A stretch of DNA of 64,000 nucleotides from Macrococcoides animalis (GTDB lineage: Bacteria; Bacillota; Bacilli; Staphylococcales; Staphylococcaceae). Shown in pieces: positions 18,043-26,559 of this stretch (the first letter of the stretch is position 1; every line of letters starts with the position of its first letter). Position numbers and translations under genes: made by a program. A model generated the notes under the pieces. It saw only the letters and a list, made by a program, of their open reading frames with translations. It ran no database searches and had not been told where the DNA came from. The DNA lies in NCBI RefSeq assembly GCF_047425875.1, contig NZ_CP179727.1:1426001-1490000 (forward strand), read 5' to 3'.

Positions 18043-18090
18043 CTACTATATATTGTGTTTGCATAATCATCTTAATACTATATATAGTAA
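18043..18090 (-). promoter_or_regulatory. tandem NrdR-type boxes upstream of nrdDG
   Basis: Read on the minus strand, ACACAATATATAGTAG lies at 18058-18043 and the palindromic TACTATATATAGTA at about 18089-18076. Both match the NrdR box ACACwATATATwGTGT in its centre. The cores are 32 bases apart, three helical turns, as is usual for paired NrdR sites. NrdR would repress nrdDG when dATP is high. The downstream box touches the ribosome binding site region. Confidence 0.7.
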
Positions 18091-18177
18091 AAGTCTTATA
18101 AAAACCGGCGAGTTTGAAAATATGTCATATTTATAACGAAGAAATGAGGAGGTAATCAGAAGAGGTGTGAGAAAAAA

Positions 18178-18211
18178 CACAAAAAAACTCCGAATGATTC
18201 AGTTCGGAGTT
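18178..18211 (-). terminator. terminator of the hydroxyacyl-CoA dehydrogenase gene
   Basis: On the minus strand AACTCCGAA / TTCGGAGTT form a perfect nine-base stem with an eight-base loop followed by a run of T. Confidence 0.8.
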
Positions 18212-18223
18212 AATTTCTTTAAT

Positions 18224-19105
18224 TTATCCTTTTAAAAAGTTTGGATCTTTATAACTTGGATTTGGATATTTATAGAATCCTTCCCCTGTAGCAACACCTA
18301 ATTTTCCTGCATCAATATACTCTTTTAACATGTCTGTTACGGCATTTAACTTGGGATTTGCTTGTGCAGCTTGCAACGAAATATTATAAGCTGTTGTTAA
18401 ACCAACGACATCTAAAATTGCAAATGGACCCAGTGGTGCACCGGTTGAAATCATCCAAGTTCTATCAATAGTTTCGACGTCACCCACTCCGTTTGCATAC
18501 AACATCTCTGCTGATTGTAGTAGCGGTACAAGCAATGAGTTTAAGATATAACCAGGCTGTTCTTTTTTTACTAAAATGGGTACCATATTAATTTGTTTCG
18601 CGAAGTCCATCACAATTTGATTATACTTCGGATCTGTTGTGTCGTGACTCATTACTTCTGCAATATTATTTTGCCAAATAGAGTTTGCAAAGTGTAGTGC
18701 TAAGAATCGATCTGGGCGATCAGTGAAATCGCGGAATGAACTTGGCATCATTGTTGAAGAATTCGTTAAGAAAATGGTTTTCTTTGGTGCAATACCCTGA
18801 ATACTTTCATATAAAGTCTGCTTTGCTTCTAAATTCTCGGCAATGGATTCAATCATCACATCGCTATCTGCTAACACTTCGTTCATATCCATAGAAATTT
18901 TAATAGAATCATGTGCTGCTTGTGCTTTTTTAGGATTATTAAAATAAGCACCGTAGATAGGAATAAGCTTTTCTAATTTTTCTTGTATACGTTCAACTGA
19001 TGCTTCACTTCTAGCATACATACTAACATTGCAATCAAAGAATGCACTTTGAAATGCGATTTGACTTCCTAATACACCGCCACCAATAATACTTACATTT
19101 TTCAT
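18224..19105 (-). CDS. 3-hydroxyacyl-CoA dehydrogenase (NAD-dependent)
   Basis: A 293-residue enzyme with an N-terminal Rossmann fold (VSIIGGGVLGSQIAFQSA) and the two C-terminal helical domains of the 3-hydroxyacyl-CoA dehydrogenase family (APLGPFAILDVVGLTTAYNI; LGVATGEGFYKY). The catalytic His lies in FLALHFAN and the following Glu in NNIAEVM. The reaction would oxidise a 3-hydroxyacyl-CoA to the 3-oxo form with NAD+. It is monocistronic, not beside thiolase or crotonase genes, so the pathway (butyryl metabolism, beta-oxidation or carnitine-like) is open. Confidence 0.82.
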   Translation of the reverse strand: MKNVSIIGGGVLGSQIAFQSAFFDCNVSMYARSEASVERIQEKLEKLIPIYGAYFNNPKKAQAAHDSIKISMDMNEVLADSDVMIESIAENLEAKQTLYESIQGIAPKKTIFLTNSSTMMPSSFRDFTDRPDRFLALHFANSIWQNNIAEVMSHDTTDPKYNQIVMDFAKQINMVPILVKKEQPGYILNSLLVPLLQSAEMLYANGVGDVETIDRTWMISTGAPLGPFAILDVVGLTTAYNISLQAAQANPKLNAVTDMLKEYIDAGKLGVATGEGFYKYPNPSYKDPNFLKG

Positions 19106-19439
19106 ATAGACACTTCCTCTTTATATTTATCGGCCATGATAATAGGACCGTTAACACTATAGTGCGAATCATGTTTTACTGTATTTATTTAATTCTATTA
19201 TACAACATTTCAAAATTTTGTATGCTATTGTTTTAACAAAAATTAATAAGAGTTAATATAGAGTAGGCTTTTAATAAATATAGGTATCAATTTACATTTT
19301 TATTAGAAAATATTAGTGTTACATTTAAACTCAGGTTGATATTTGATAGAATAGAGTAAATATAAATAATAATATTATTTAATCTTAATGTAATAGATAC
19401 AATGCTTCATTTGAAAGAATGAGCCACGGAGGATAAACT
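19106..19439. other. divergent intergenic region, no gene seen
   Basis: This AT-rich stretch separates the divergent dehydrogenase and SAP-like genes and must hold both promoters. A weak pair TTGATA 19336 and TATAAA 19361 with a long spacer is the best plus-strand candidate. No reading frame with a ribosome binding site and no stable hairpin was found. Confidence 0.5.
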
Positions 19440-20615
19440 ATGACGAACGATAATACAATCGACATCAAAGAACAAGAAGAAAGAAAAAAGTTTGCCGTTG
19501 AAAATTTTAATAACAACTCACTTAATTGGTATTTAGAAGCTTTATCGAAAGATGAATTAAAGAATATTTGTCGAAATCTTGGAATCAAAGGTTTTTCATC
19601 AAAGAATAAAGAAGATTTGATTAAGCTAATCACTGAAACATTCTTCGGAGACTATGATATCTTAAAAGCAATGTTACAAACATACGACAGCGGATTTAAA
19701 GTGGTGCTTGATAATATTACAGAACAAAAAGAGAACTATGTTGTTTTTCATTATGACATCCCAGATGATGTATTCTTGTTCTATGCAGATGGTACAGAAT
19801 TATTATTTATCCCACAAGATGTGAAAGAACACATTCAAAGGTATAAGCAAGAACATCCAGAGTTTAAAGTGGAAATTGATAATATTCATTTCTATCGTAG
19901 TGCATTAAATTTATATGGATTTGTGAGCTTAAAGCAGTTAGCCATTTTAAAAGAACAATACTACAATATATTGATGACTGAAGAAGAAATTCAAGCAGAA
20001 CTTGTTACACTAATGCCTGAATACGAAGCGTTGATTAAAGAAGGTAGTGTTAAACATAAAGAATTAGAACAGGTAAACATAAACTTAAAAGCATTAACGC
20101 ATGATAAAGATTATTATGTTCCTGCACTTGAAGATTTTAAATTATATACAAATCACTTCTATATTGAGCGAACGGATGAGATTAACACATTAGTTAAATA
20201 TATTGAAGAAGGTATTACTGAAGCGTTTAAGGGAACAAGTACAGGTAAACTAATCATTAATACAATTCTTTTCGGATTACGAGCAAACGAAACACCAGAA
20301 CAAATCCTGTTACATATTGATAATATTGAAGAAAATGGATTTGTTAAGTTTGAAGATCGTGACACATTAACGCAAGTTATTGCACAAGCATTATATTCAG
20401 CACGACTTTGGATTTTAAATGGTCATAAACGTGAAGAAGTACAAAATGAAATTAAACTTGTTCCGCAACAAAAGAAACCAGAATTGAAAGTAGTAAAAGA
20501 TAAAAAGAATAAAAATAAGAAAAAACCAGTACAATTAAAGAGAAAATCAAAAAAACGTGGGAAAAACAAAAATATCGCTCACGTCGCGAAATTAGATGAT
20601 TATCGTAAAAATTAA
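19440..20615 (+). CDS. SAP/Rho-N-like domain protein with basic tail
   Basis: A 391-residue cytoplasmic protein. Residues about 25-65 (YLEALSKDELKNICRNLGIKG ... NKEDLIKLI) form a two-helix motif of the SAP or Rho N-terminal type, which binds nucleic acid. The long middle is helical and acidic without a known motif. The last 50 residues are extremely Lys/Arg-rich (KKNKNKKKPVQLKRKSKKRGK), suited to nucleic acid or ribosome binding. ATG 19440 follows CACGGAGG. I do not recognise a characterised orthologue; a role in RNA or DNA handling is inferred. Confidence 0.65.
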   Translation: MTNDNTIDIKEQEERKKFAVENFNNNSLNWYLEALSKDELKNICRNLGIKGFSSKNKEDLIKLITETFFGDYDILKAMLQTYDSGFKVVLDNITEQKENYVVFHYDIPDDVFLFYADGTELLFIPQDVKEHIQRYKQEHPEFKVEIDNIHFYRSALNLYGFVSLKQLAILKEQYYNILMTEEEIQAELVTLMPEYEALIKEGSVKHKELEQVNINLKALTHDKDYYVPALEDFKLYTNHFYIERTDEINTLVKYIEEGITEAFKGTSTGKLIINTILFGLRANETPEQILLHIDNIEENGFVKFEDRDTLTQVIAQALYSARLWILNGHKREEVQNEIKLVPQQKKPELKVVKDKKNKNKKKPVQLKRKSKKRGKNKNIAHVAKLDDYRKN

Positions 20616-20787
20616 ATTTCGAATAGCAACATGTATGAATTAAATTACCTTAAATTGATACGAACAAAGGTTTGATTTAGAAAAAGGTAGAGATACCCAA
20701 TGTTGTTTGAAATACTAAGCGTATTACTAGTGACGAAATACATTAGATGTTATAGTGTATCGTAACGAACATTTAGAGGTGAACAGA

Positions 20788-21039
20788 TTGAAAAGAACTG
20801 GAGAAACAACTGTTTGGGGTCAAATATACAACATATTAAATATTGGGGTCGTTATCTTAATCATTATTCGATTAATTACAGATATGAACTTCAATATGAT
20901 TATCGTTTGTTCATTTGCCGCATTATTAGTCCTTGGACTTTTAGATAGTTTAGATCGCAATGCATGGCGTGAAAACATGTTCCGCCATATTTTTGACTTT
21001 ATATTACTTGTATTATTCGCAGCACTTTACTTCGGATAA
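20788..21039 (+). CDS. small membrane protein, unknown
   Basis: An 83-residue protein with three likely membrane helices (YNILNIGVVILIIIRLI; MIIVCSFAALLVLGLLDS; IFDFILLVLFAALYFG). The TTG at 20788 lies eight bases after AGAGG, better than the in-frame GTG at 20779 or 20755. No function can be assigned. It stands alone between the SAP-like gene and the nucleoside hydrolase. Confidence 0.6.
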   Translation: MKRTGETTVWGQIYNILNIGVVILIIIRLITDMNFNMIIVCSFAALLVLGLLDSLDRNAWRENMFRHIFDFILLVLFAALYFG

Positions 21040-21140
21040 AATTCAAATTGTCATAAAATAAGACTTCAAAGCTATTGAAATACCTTGCCTAATATTCATA
21101 TAATGGGAGGTATTAAAAAATAGATTGGAGTCTTATTTTT

Positions 21141-22079
21141 ATGAAAACGAATGTATATTTTAACCATGATGGTGGCGTTGATGATTTAATCTCGTTATTT
21201 TTATTATTACAAATGGATAGCGTAAAGCTGACAGGTGTTAGTGTAATCGATGCTGATTGTTATATCGAACCTGCAACATATGCTTCAAGAAAGATTATTG
21301 ATCGATTTGGTGACGGTAAGTTAGAGACTGCGAAATCAGTTATTCGTGGGAAGAATCCTTTTCCGAAAGACTGGAGAATGCATGCGTTCTTTATGGATGC
21401 ATTGCCAATTCTTAACGAAAAAGGATCAATTGATGCGCCATTATCGAAAGTACCAGCACATCAACATTTAATTGATGCTGTGATGAATGAAAAAGAGAGA
21501 ACGACTCTTTTATTTACTGGTCCTTTATCAGACTTAGCTGAAGCATTAAAAGTAGAACCAAAAATTACAGAAAAAATTGAAAAACTTGTATGGATGGGTG
21601 GCACATATTTACCTGATGGTAATGTGCATGAGCCGGAGCATGACGGAACTGCAGAATGGAATGCTTATTGGGATCCTGAAGCGGTAGGTGTGGTTTTTGA
21701 TACAGATATCAAGATTGATATGGTAGCTTTAGAAAGTACAAATCAAGTTCCGCTTACACCGGCAATTCGTCAAATGTGGGCAAATGAACGCAAATACCCA
21801 GGTGTGGATTTCTTAGGTGTAAGTTATGCAGTCGTGCCACCATTAGTTCATTTTATTACGAATTCGACGTATTTCTTATGGGATGTATTAACGACTGCAT
21901 CAGTAGGTAAACCTGAACTTGTGAAATCAAAAGAGATTCTATCTGGGGTTTATACTGAGGGACCAAGTCAAGGGAGAACATATGAAATGGAAGAAGGAAG
22001 ACCTGTAAGTGTCGTATATGATGTAGATCATGATGGATTCTTCAACTATATTACAGATTTAGCGAAGAAAGTGAAATAA
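21141..22079 (+). CDS. nucleoside hydrolase (Rih/IunH family)
   Basis: A 312-residue enzyme that cleaves the N-glycosidic bond of nucleosides to base and ribose. The calcium-binding N-terminal motif reads NHDGGVDDLISL, where most members have D-x-D-x-x-x-D-D; the first Asp is Asn here. Further landmarks are LLFTGPLSDLAEALK, KLVWMGGTYLPDGNV, AEWNAYWDPEA and the C-terminal VDHDGFFNYI supplying the last Asp. Purine or pyrimidine preference cannot be read. Monocistronic, ending before a strong terminator. Confidence 0.85.
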   Translation: MKTNVYFNHDGGVDDLISLFLLLQMDSVKLTGVSVIDADCYIEPATYASRKIIDRFGDGKLETAKSVIRGKNPFPKDWRMHAFFMDALPILNEKGSIDAPLSKVPAHQHLIDAVMNEKERTTLLFTGPLSDLAEALKVEPKITEKIEKLVWMGGTYLPDGNVHEPEHDGTAEWNAYWDPEAVGVVFDTDIKIDMVALESTNQVPLTPAIRQMWANERKYPGVDFLGVSYAVVPPLVHFITNSTYFLWDVLTTASVGKPELVKSKEILSGVYTEGPSQGRTYEMEEGRPVSVVYDVDHDGFFNYITDLAKKVK

Positions 22080-22125
22080 GCTTTAAGCTTATTTTGACCT
22101 CGAAATCACATACATCTTCAACCCG

Positions 22126-22164
22126 ACATGTCCGATATTACTAAGATATCGGACATGTTTTTTC
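22126..22164 (+). terminator. terminator after the nucleoside hydrolase
   Basis: The perfect 13-base stem ACATGTCCGATAT / ATATCGGACATGT has a seven-base loop and is followed by six T residues. Confidence 0.85.
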
Positions 22165-22260
22165 ATTTCAAAATACTTAAGAATCGTTATCAGTACAATA
22201 ATGTAGCGCAATACAAATTTACTTGTTACACTTATTAAAAAAATATATAGGAGAACAAAG

Positions 22261-22758
22261 ATGTTCAATATATTCAAGAAAAAACAACAAAAAACAAACG
22301 ATATGCTAACGGTATTAGGTGTCGATGATCGTGTGCGTGGCACAGTAGGTGAGGAATACTTACACCATGAACAACAAATTATCGAATTGATTACACCTAT
22401 CACAGAAGATGAAGCAAAGACAATCATCAGTGGCTTACCAAACAATATTTATTGGATGGTAGGTCATGTTCTTGTAGAGAACGAATACCGTTTATCTCCG
22501 AACGAAGTAGATCCACAAGTCGCTTCATTAGCGAAATATTTCAAATCAGGTACGAGTCCGGAAGACTTTGATCAACAGATTCCATCATTCGAAACATTAA
22601 AATCATTGCTAAAAACTCAAACAAAGCGTCTGCTTGGCGAAATGTGTGAGAAACAACAATTAAATACGAAGCATGATGACATCGAATTCGCAGCGAATCA
22701 TATGACGCTTCACTTAGGTCAACTCAAAACAATGTATCAACTTTTATCTGCAAGCTAA
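22261..22758 (+). CDS. DinB-like four-helix-bundle protein
   Basis: A 165-residue protein of the DinB/YfiT metal-dependent superfamily. The characteristic His residues occur in NNIYWMVGHVLVENEYR and NHMTLHLGQLKTMYQLL, spaced as in the three-His metal site. Members act as thiol (bacillithiol or mycothiol) transferases or have unknown roles. Staphylococcaceae use bacillithiol, so a thiol-transferase role is a reasonable inference. It is 11 bases before the response-regulator gene and probably shares its promoter. Confidence 0.7.
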   Translation: MFNIFKKKQQKTNDMLTVLGVDDRVRGTVGEEYLHHEQQIIELITPITEDEAKTIISGLPNNIYWMVGHVLVENEYRLSPNEVDPQVASLAKYFKSGTSPEDFDQQIPSFETLKSLLKTQTKRLLGEMCEKQQLNTKHDDIEFAANHMTLHLGQLKTMYQLLSAS

Positions 22759-22769
22759 AGGAGATTACT

Positions 22770-23444
22770 ATGCAAATTCTAATAATAGAAGATGATTTAC
22801 GTTTAGGTAAAATGATGAAACTACTCCTCACGAAACAGAGTTACGTTGTAACATGGTTAACAAGTGGCTCAGAGGCACTCGATTATGCTAATACAGACCG
22901 ATTCGACATGATTCTCCTCGATTGGATGCTCCCAGATATTCAAGGGATTGATATTTTAAAACAATTACGCGCAAGTCACATCACAACACCGGTTATTATG
23001 ATGACAGCTAAAGGTGAATTAGAAGATAAGATTTCAGGTTTCGAAACGGGTGCTGATGATTATATTGTGAAACCGTTCGAGTTTGAAGAACTCAATATTA
23101 GAATTAACGCGTTACATCGTAGAAGTGTAGGTCAAATGACAATGATGCTCGAGGTGGGTCCAATACAAGTTGATACTTCGAAAAAGCGCGTCTATATTAA
23201 TCAAACTGAATTCAATTTAACGAATAAGGAGTATACGCTTCTCATATTACTGATGGAATATCAAGGCATTGTATCGAAAGACATTATCCTCGATAAAGTG
23301 TGGTCAATTGATGAAGTCGTAAGTGATAACAATGTGGAAACGTTAATTAAACGGCTTAGACAAAAGTTAGGTACGACGATTGCACCATACAAAATTAAAT
23401 CCATACGAAACATGGGGTATACATTAACCAATGATGCATCCTAA
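22770..23444 (+). CDS. OmpR/PhoB-family response regulator
   Basis: A 224-residue regulator. The receiver domain (residues 1-115) has the acidic pocket IIEDD, phosphoacceptor Asp51 in MILLDWMLPD, Thr in VIMMTAKGE and Lys in DYIVKPFEFEE. A winged-helix DNA-binding domain (about 125-222) ends in VETLIKRLRQKLG ... IKSIRNMGYTL. It partners with the histidine kinase that overlaps it by 14 bases. The 11-base direct repeats after the kinase gene are its probable binding site. Confidence 0.93.
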   Translation: MQILIIEDDLRLGKMMKLLLTKQSYVVTWLTSGSEALDYANTDRFDMILLDWMLPDIQGIDILKQLRASHITTPVIMMTAKGELEDKISGFETGADDYIVKPFEFEELNIRINALHRRSVGQMTMMLEVGPIQVDTSKKRVYINQTEFNLTNKEYTLLILLMEYQGIVSKDIILDKVWSIDEVVSDNNVETLIKRLRQKLGTTIAPYKIKSIRNMGYTLTNDAS

Positions 23445-24624
23445 TCAACGTGGTCTCTATCTCATGTTTGCGACGAGCATTTTTATATTACTTATTACAT
23501 TTTCAATTATTACATACATCAGTACAGCTTCAAGCATCAATTATCAGTTGAAACTGAAGTCCGACAACATATTAAATTCAGAATACAAAGAGCATTTCAA
23601 TGAGAACTCAAACGGGCTTCATCTTGATTTGAAAAACGACCAAGAAGAACAATCCAATCAAATTTACTTTATTACAAAAGACAATCAAATTATTAAACAG
23701 CCCGCGTATCAACGCAAGCTCATTCAAAAAATCAACCAAACACTTTCGCACGACAAAGAATATCAACATCATTATATTGATGTACTGCAGTCACATTACT
23801 ATGTATCGAGTAAAAAGGTTATACTCTACAATCAATCATCTGTATATATGTATACAGTTTTTGATACGACTGAAAGTTATCACGGCTTATCTCAACTTAA
23901 AAATATATTAACAGGTTTAACAGTCTTATATCTCTTTTTAATCTTACTCATGACATATTTCTTCTCAAAAAAAGCGATGGCACCGCTCGAATTAGCGGTT
24001 AATAGACAAAAACAATTCGTTCAAGATGCATCTCATGAACTTAAAACGCCACTCGCAGTAGTAAAAGCAGGTACTGAAGTAATTGAGCAATTTGATGGTG
24101 CACAGTTATCCGATACCGGTAAAGAAATGATAACAGATATTAAAGCTGAAGTGGATCACATGAATGCACTAGTTACAAACTTATTATCGCTAACGCGACT
24201 AGAGCAAGACATGCAAATAGAAGAAGTTGATCTTAGCCAACTTATCACAGAAAGTATGCACTATTTCCAAAAAACACATGATATTAAAGTGAATCATTCT
24301 ATCACATCTCATACAATCATCAAAGGGAATCATCAAGCATTGAAGCGAGCACTCTCGATTCTATTTGAAAACGCAATAAAATATGGAGACAAGCCGACAG
24401 TCACGCTATATTTAAATAATCGTTGCCTCATTTTTAGTGACGATGGACCAGGCGTTACACCAAAAGATTTACCGCATCTATTTGAACGTTTCTATAGAGG
24501 GAATACGTCACAATCGGGTACAGGCATAGGTCTTGCGTTATTTAAAGAAATTATGGATCAACACGCAGCAACGGTCGATGTAACAAACGATAATGGATTA
24601 AAATTTACGATTAATTTTCGATAA
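23431..24624 (+). CDS. membrane sensor histidine kinase
   Basis: A 397-residue kinase. Two membrane helices (about residues 11-33 and 160-183) enclose an extracellular sensor region of about 125 residues without a recognised fold. The HisKA dimerisation box is QDASHELKTPLAVV with His202; the ATPase domain has N box FENAIKYGD, G1 FSDDGPGV, F box LFERFYRG and G2 GTGIGLALFKE. No clear HAMP domain. The stimulus is unknown, but the operon just downstream encodes a metal efflux pump, pointing to metal or envelope stress. Confidence 0.93.
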   Translation: MMHPNQRGLYLMFATSIFILLITFSIITYISTASSINYQLKLKSDNILNSEYKEHFNENSNGLHLDLKNDQEEQSNQIYFITKDNQIIKQPAYQRKLIQKINQTLSHDKEYQHHYIDVLQSHYYVSSKKVILYNQSSVYMYTVFDTTESYHGLSQLKNILTGLTVLYLFLILLMTYFFSKKAMAPLELAVNRQKQFVQDASHELKTPLAVVKAGTEVIEQFDGAQLSDTGKEMITDIKAEVDHMNALVTNLLSLTRLEQDMQIEEVDLSQLITESMHYFQKTHDIKVNHSITSHTIIKGNHQALKRALSILFENAIKYGDKPTVTLYLNNRCLIFSDDGPGVTPKDLPHLFERFYRGNTSQSGTGIGLALFKEIMDQHAATVDVTNDNGLKFTINFR

Positions 24625-24631
24625 ATAAGGA

Positions 24632-24674
24632 ATGTCAGTTTCATGTCAGTTTCACTTGTTATCTTATCTATATA
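24632..24674 (+). promoter_or_regulatory. 11-bp direct-repeat operator and promoter for DUF2231-CDF operon
   Basis: ATGTCAGTTTC occurs twice without a gap (24632-24642 and 24643-24653), placing identical half-sites one helical turn apart as PhoB/OmpR-type dimers require. TTGTTA at 24656 and TATATA at 24669 follow. The repeats lie between the two-component genes and the genes they probably control. Confidence 0.65.
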
Positions 24675-24706
24675 GAAAAAATACAAAACAAGGAGGAACA
24701 AACTAT

Positions 24707-25132
24707 ATGCCCTTACATCCATTAATCGTCCATTTCCCAATCGCCCTATTACTAGTCGGAACTTTATTTGAAATTGCTTCATTGAAATATAGAAATCAAT
24801 TAAATTTAGCAGGAACACTCTTGCTTACATTAGGTTTTATTAGTGGAGTATTTGCTTTCTTAACAGGAGATAGCGGAGAGAGATTCGCTGAGATGCACTT
24901 CGGTGAGGTAGAACATTTAATTCACCAACATGAAGACATGGCACGAAACGCAATGATTATGTTCGGAATAGCAGTCGCATTAAAATTATTCACACACTTT
25001 AATCACAAATATCAAAAATCAATTTATATCGCTGTGATTGTACTTGCAATCATTGGCAGTGTATTATTAGCTTACACAGGTCACTTAGGTGGTCAAATCG
25101 TTTACGAAAATTCTAAAATATTAAACCACTAA
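24707..25132 (+). CDS. DUF2231 membrane protein
   Basis: A 141-residue membrane protein beginning LHPLIVHFPIALLLVG, the signature of DUF2231. Four hydrophobic segments are visible, with many His residues (GEVEHLIHQHEDMAR; GHLGG). The conserved His pattern suggests metal or heme binding, but the family has no settled function. ATG 24707 follows AAGGAGG. It is 16 bases before the cation efflux gene and shares the direct-repeat promoter, so a role in metal handling is inferred. Confidence 0.8.
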   Translation: MPLHPLIVHFPIALLLVGTLFEIASLKYRNQLNLAGTLLLTLGFISGVFAFLTGDSGERFAEMHFGEVEHLIHQHEDMARNAMIMFGIAVALKLFTHFNHKYQKSIYIAVIVLAIIGSVLLAYTGHLGGQIVYENSKILNH

Positions 25133-25148
25133 CAAAAGGAAGATTATT

Positions 25149-26105
25149 ATGAGAAAACAATTAGAAAGTCCAAAATATTTTCACCACGTAGAACATTTAA
25201 AACAGCAACAAGGCTCAAAACGTACGCTTTGGGTATCACTGTATATCACATTATTCTTCACGATTGTTGAAATTGTGGGAGGTATATTATCTAATTCACT
25301 GGCATTATTATCTGATTCAATGCACATGTTAAGTGATGTACTTGCTTTAGGGTTATCCATGCTCGCAATTTATTTCGCAGCGAAAGCACCAACTGCAAAA
25401 TATACATTCGGTTATTTACGTTTAGAAATATTAGCTGCATTACTTAACGGATTAGCTTTAATCGTTATTGCGCTCGGAATAACTTATGAAGGTATTATGC
25501 GTATATTAAACCCTCAAACGGTTGACGTGAAATTAATGCTTATCATCTCTACGATTGGTTTAATTGTCAACATTATACTAACAATTATCTTAACGCGTTC
25601 ACTAAAGGACGAAGATAATATTAATGTGCAAAGTGCATTATGGCATTTTATTGGAGATTTATTAAATTCAGTTGGCGTCATCTTAGCGGTTGTGATCATT
25701 TACTTCACGAGTTGGACCTTAATTGATCCGATTTTAAGTATCATTATTTCTATTATTATCTTCCGTGGTGGATATAAAATTTGTAAAAATACATGGGGTA
25801 TCTTAATGGAGAGTGTACCGGAAGGCTTAAATACGGATGAAATTATCGCTACGATGAAATCACATCCCGCAGTAGTAGATGTTCATGAATTTCATTTATG
25901 GTCAATTACGACAGATCATCTGTCAATTACAGCTCACGTAATTGTAGAACCTTCTACAGACGATAAGAACTATCAAGTTATCAATGAATTATCACAATTA
26001 TTAATCGAAAAATATAATTTAAGACATTCAACACTGCAAATAGAACATTTAGAAAAAAATAATCCAGATAACGCATATTTTGAAGATGTGAAATATCATG
26101 AATAA
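25149..26105 (+). CDS. cation diffusion facilitator (CzcD-like metal efflux)
   Basis: A 318-residue proton-coupled metal exporter. Six membrane helices span about residues 28-210; the site in helix II is SLALLSDSMHMLSDVLAL (an S-D-x3-H-x3-D zinc-type site) and in helix V SALWHFIGDLLNSVGV (H-x3-D). The cytoplasmic C-terminal domain contains VVDVHEFHLWSITTDHLSITAHV. Zn2+, Cd2+ or Co2+ is the expected substrate. Second gene of the operon controlled by the neighbouring two-component system. Confidence 0.92.
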   Translation: MRKQLESPKYFHHVEHLKQQQGSKRTLWVSLYITLFFTIVEIVGGILSNSLALLSDSMHMLSDVLALGLSMLAIYFAAKAPTAKYTFGYLRLEILAALLNGLALIVIALGITYEGIMRILNPQTVDVKLMLIISTIGLIVNIILTIILTRSLKDEDNINVQSALWHFIGDLLNSVGVILAVVIIYFTSWTLIDPILSIIISIIIFRGGYKICKNTWGILMESVPEGLNTDEIIATMKSHPAVVDVHEFHLWSITTDHLSITAHVIVEPSTDDKNYQVINELSQLLIEKYNLRHSTLQIEHLEKNNPDNAYFEDVKYHE

Positions 26106-26142
26106 AACCGTTTGCAGTGAAAAGCTGCACACGGTTTTATTT
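26104..26142. terminator. bidirectional terminator after the efflux gene
   Basis: AAAACCGTTTGCAG at 26104 pairs with CTGCACACGGTTTT ending at 26138 (one internal mismatch), with T-rich flanks. It overlaps the last codon of the convergent minus-strand gene. Confidence 0.75.
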
Positions 26143-26421
26143 TAAGATTTGTTTATTACTCGGAATTGGTGACACGTCCGATAATTTATATACATTATGA
26201 CTAATGAATTGTAGTTCATCTAAATAACGGGTAATGTAACGTAAGAGACGTAATAATGTATAGTCATCATTGTTCGTTTCCATAATACGGTCGTATTTTA
26301 ATGCCCTACAACGTAAGCGCATAAATGAAGGAGCTTCCTGGTACAGTTCATTTTGATAAATAGCACATAGCCACTTTTGGTTGAAGCGATCAATAATTTC
26401 ATAGTTTCTTAGTGCATTCAC
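26137..26421 (-). CDS. hypothetical 94-residue protein
   Basis: A small, mainly helical, soluble protein with many aromatic and charged residues (YEIIDRFNQKWLCAIY; LLRLLRYITRYLDELQF). GTG 26421 is preceded by AAAGGGGGC, a good ribosome binding site, which is the main evidence that it is real. No family recognised. It is monocistronic and converges on the efflux operon. Confidence 0.6.
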   Translation of the reverse strand: MNALRNYEIIDRFNQKWLCAIYQNELYQEAPSFMRLRCRALKYDRIMETNNDDYTLLRLLRYITRYLDELQFISHNVYKLSDVSPIPSNKQILK

Positions 26422-26559
26422 GTGGAAGCCCCCCTTTCTTAGTAAATTTAATATAACACGGAAATTATACGAATAATATGAAAATAATTTACAATAATTG
26501 ATTCATATTTTATTAATATAAAAATTGTGTTGTTTGATACATAATTTGGAGGGATATCT

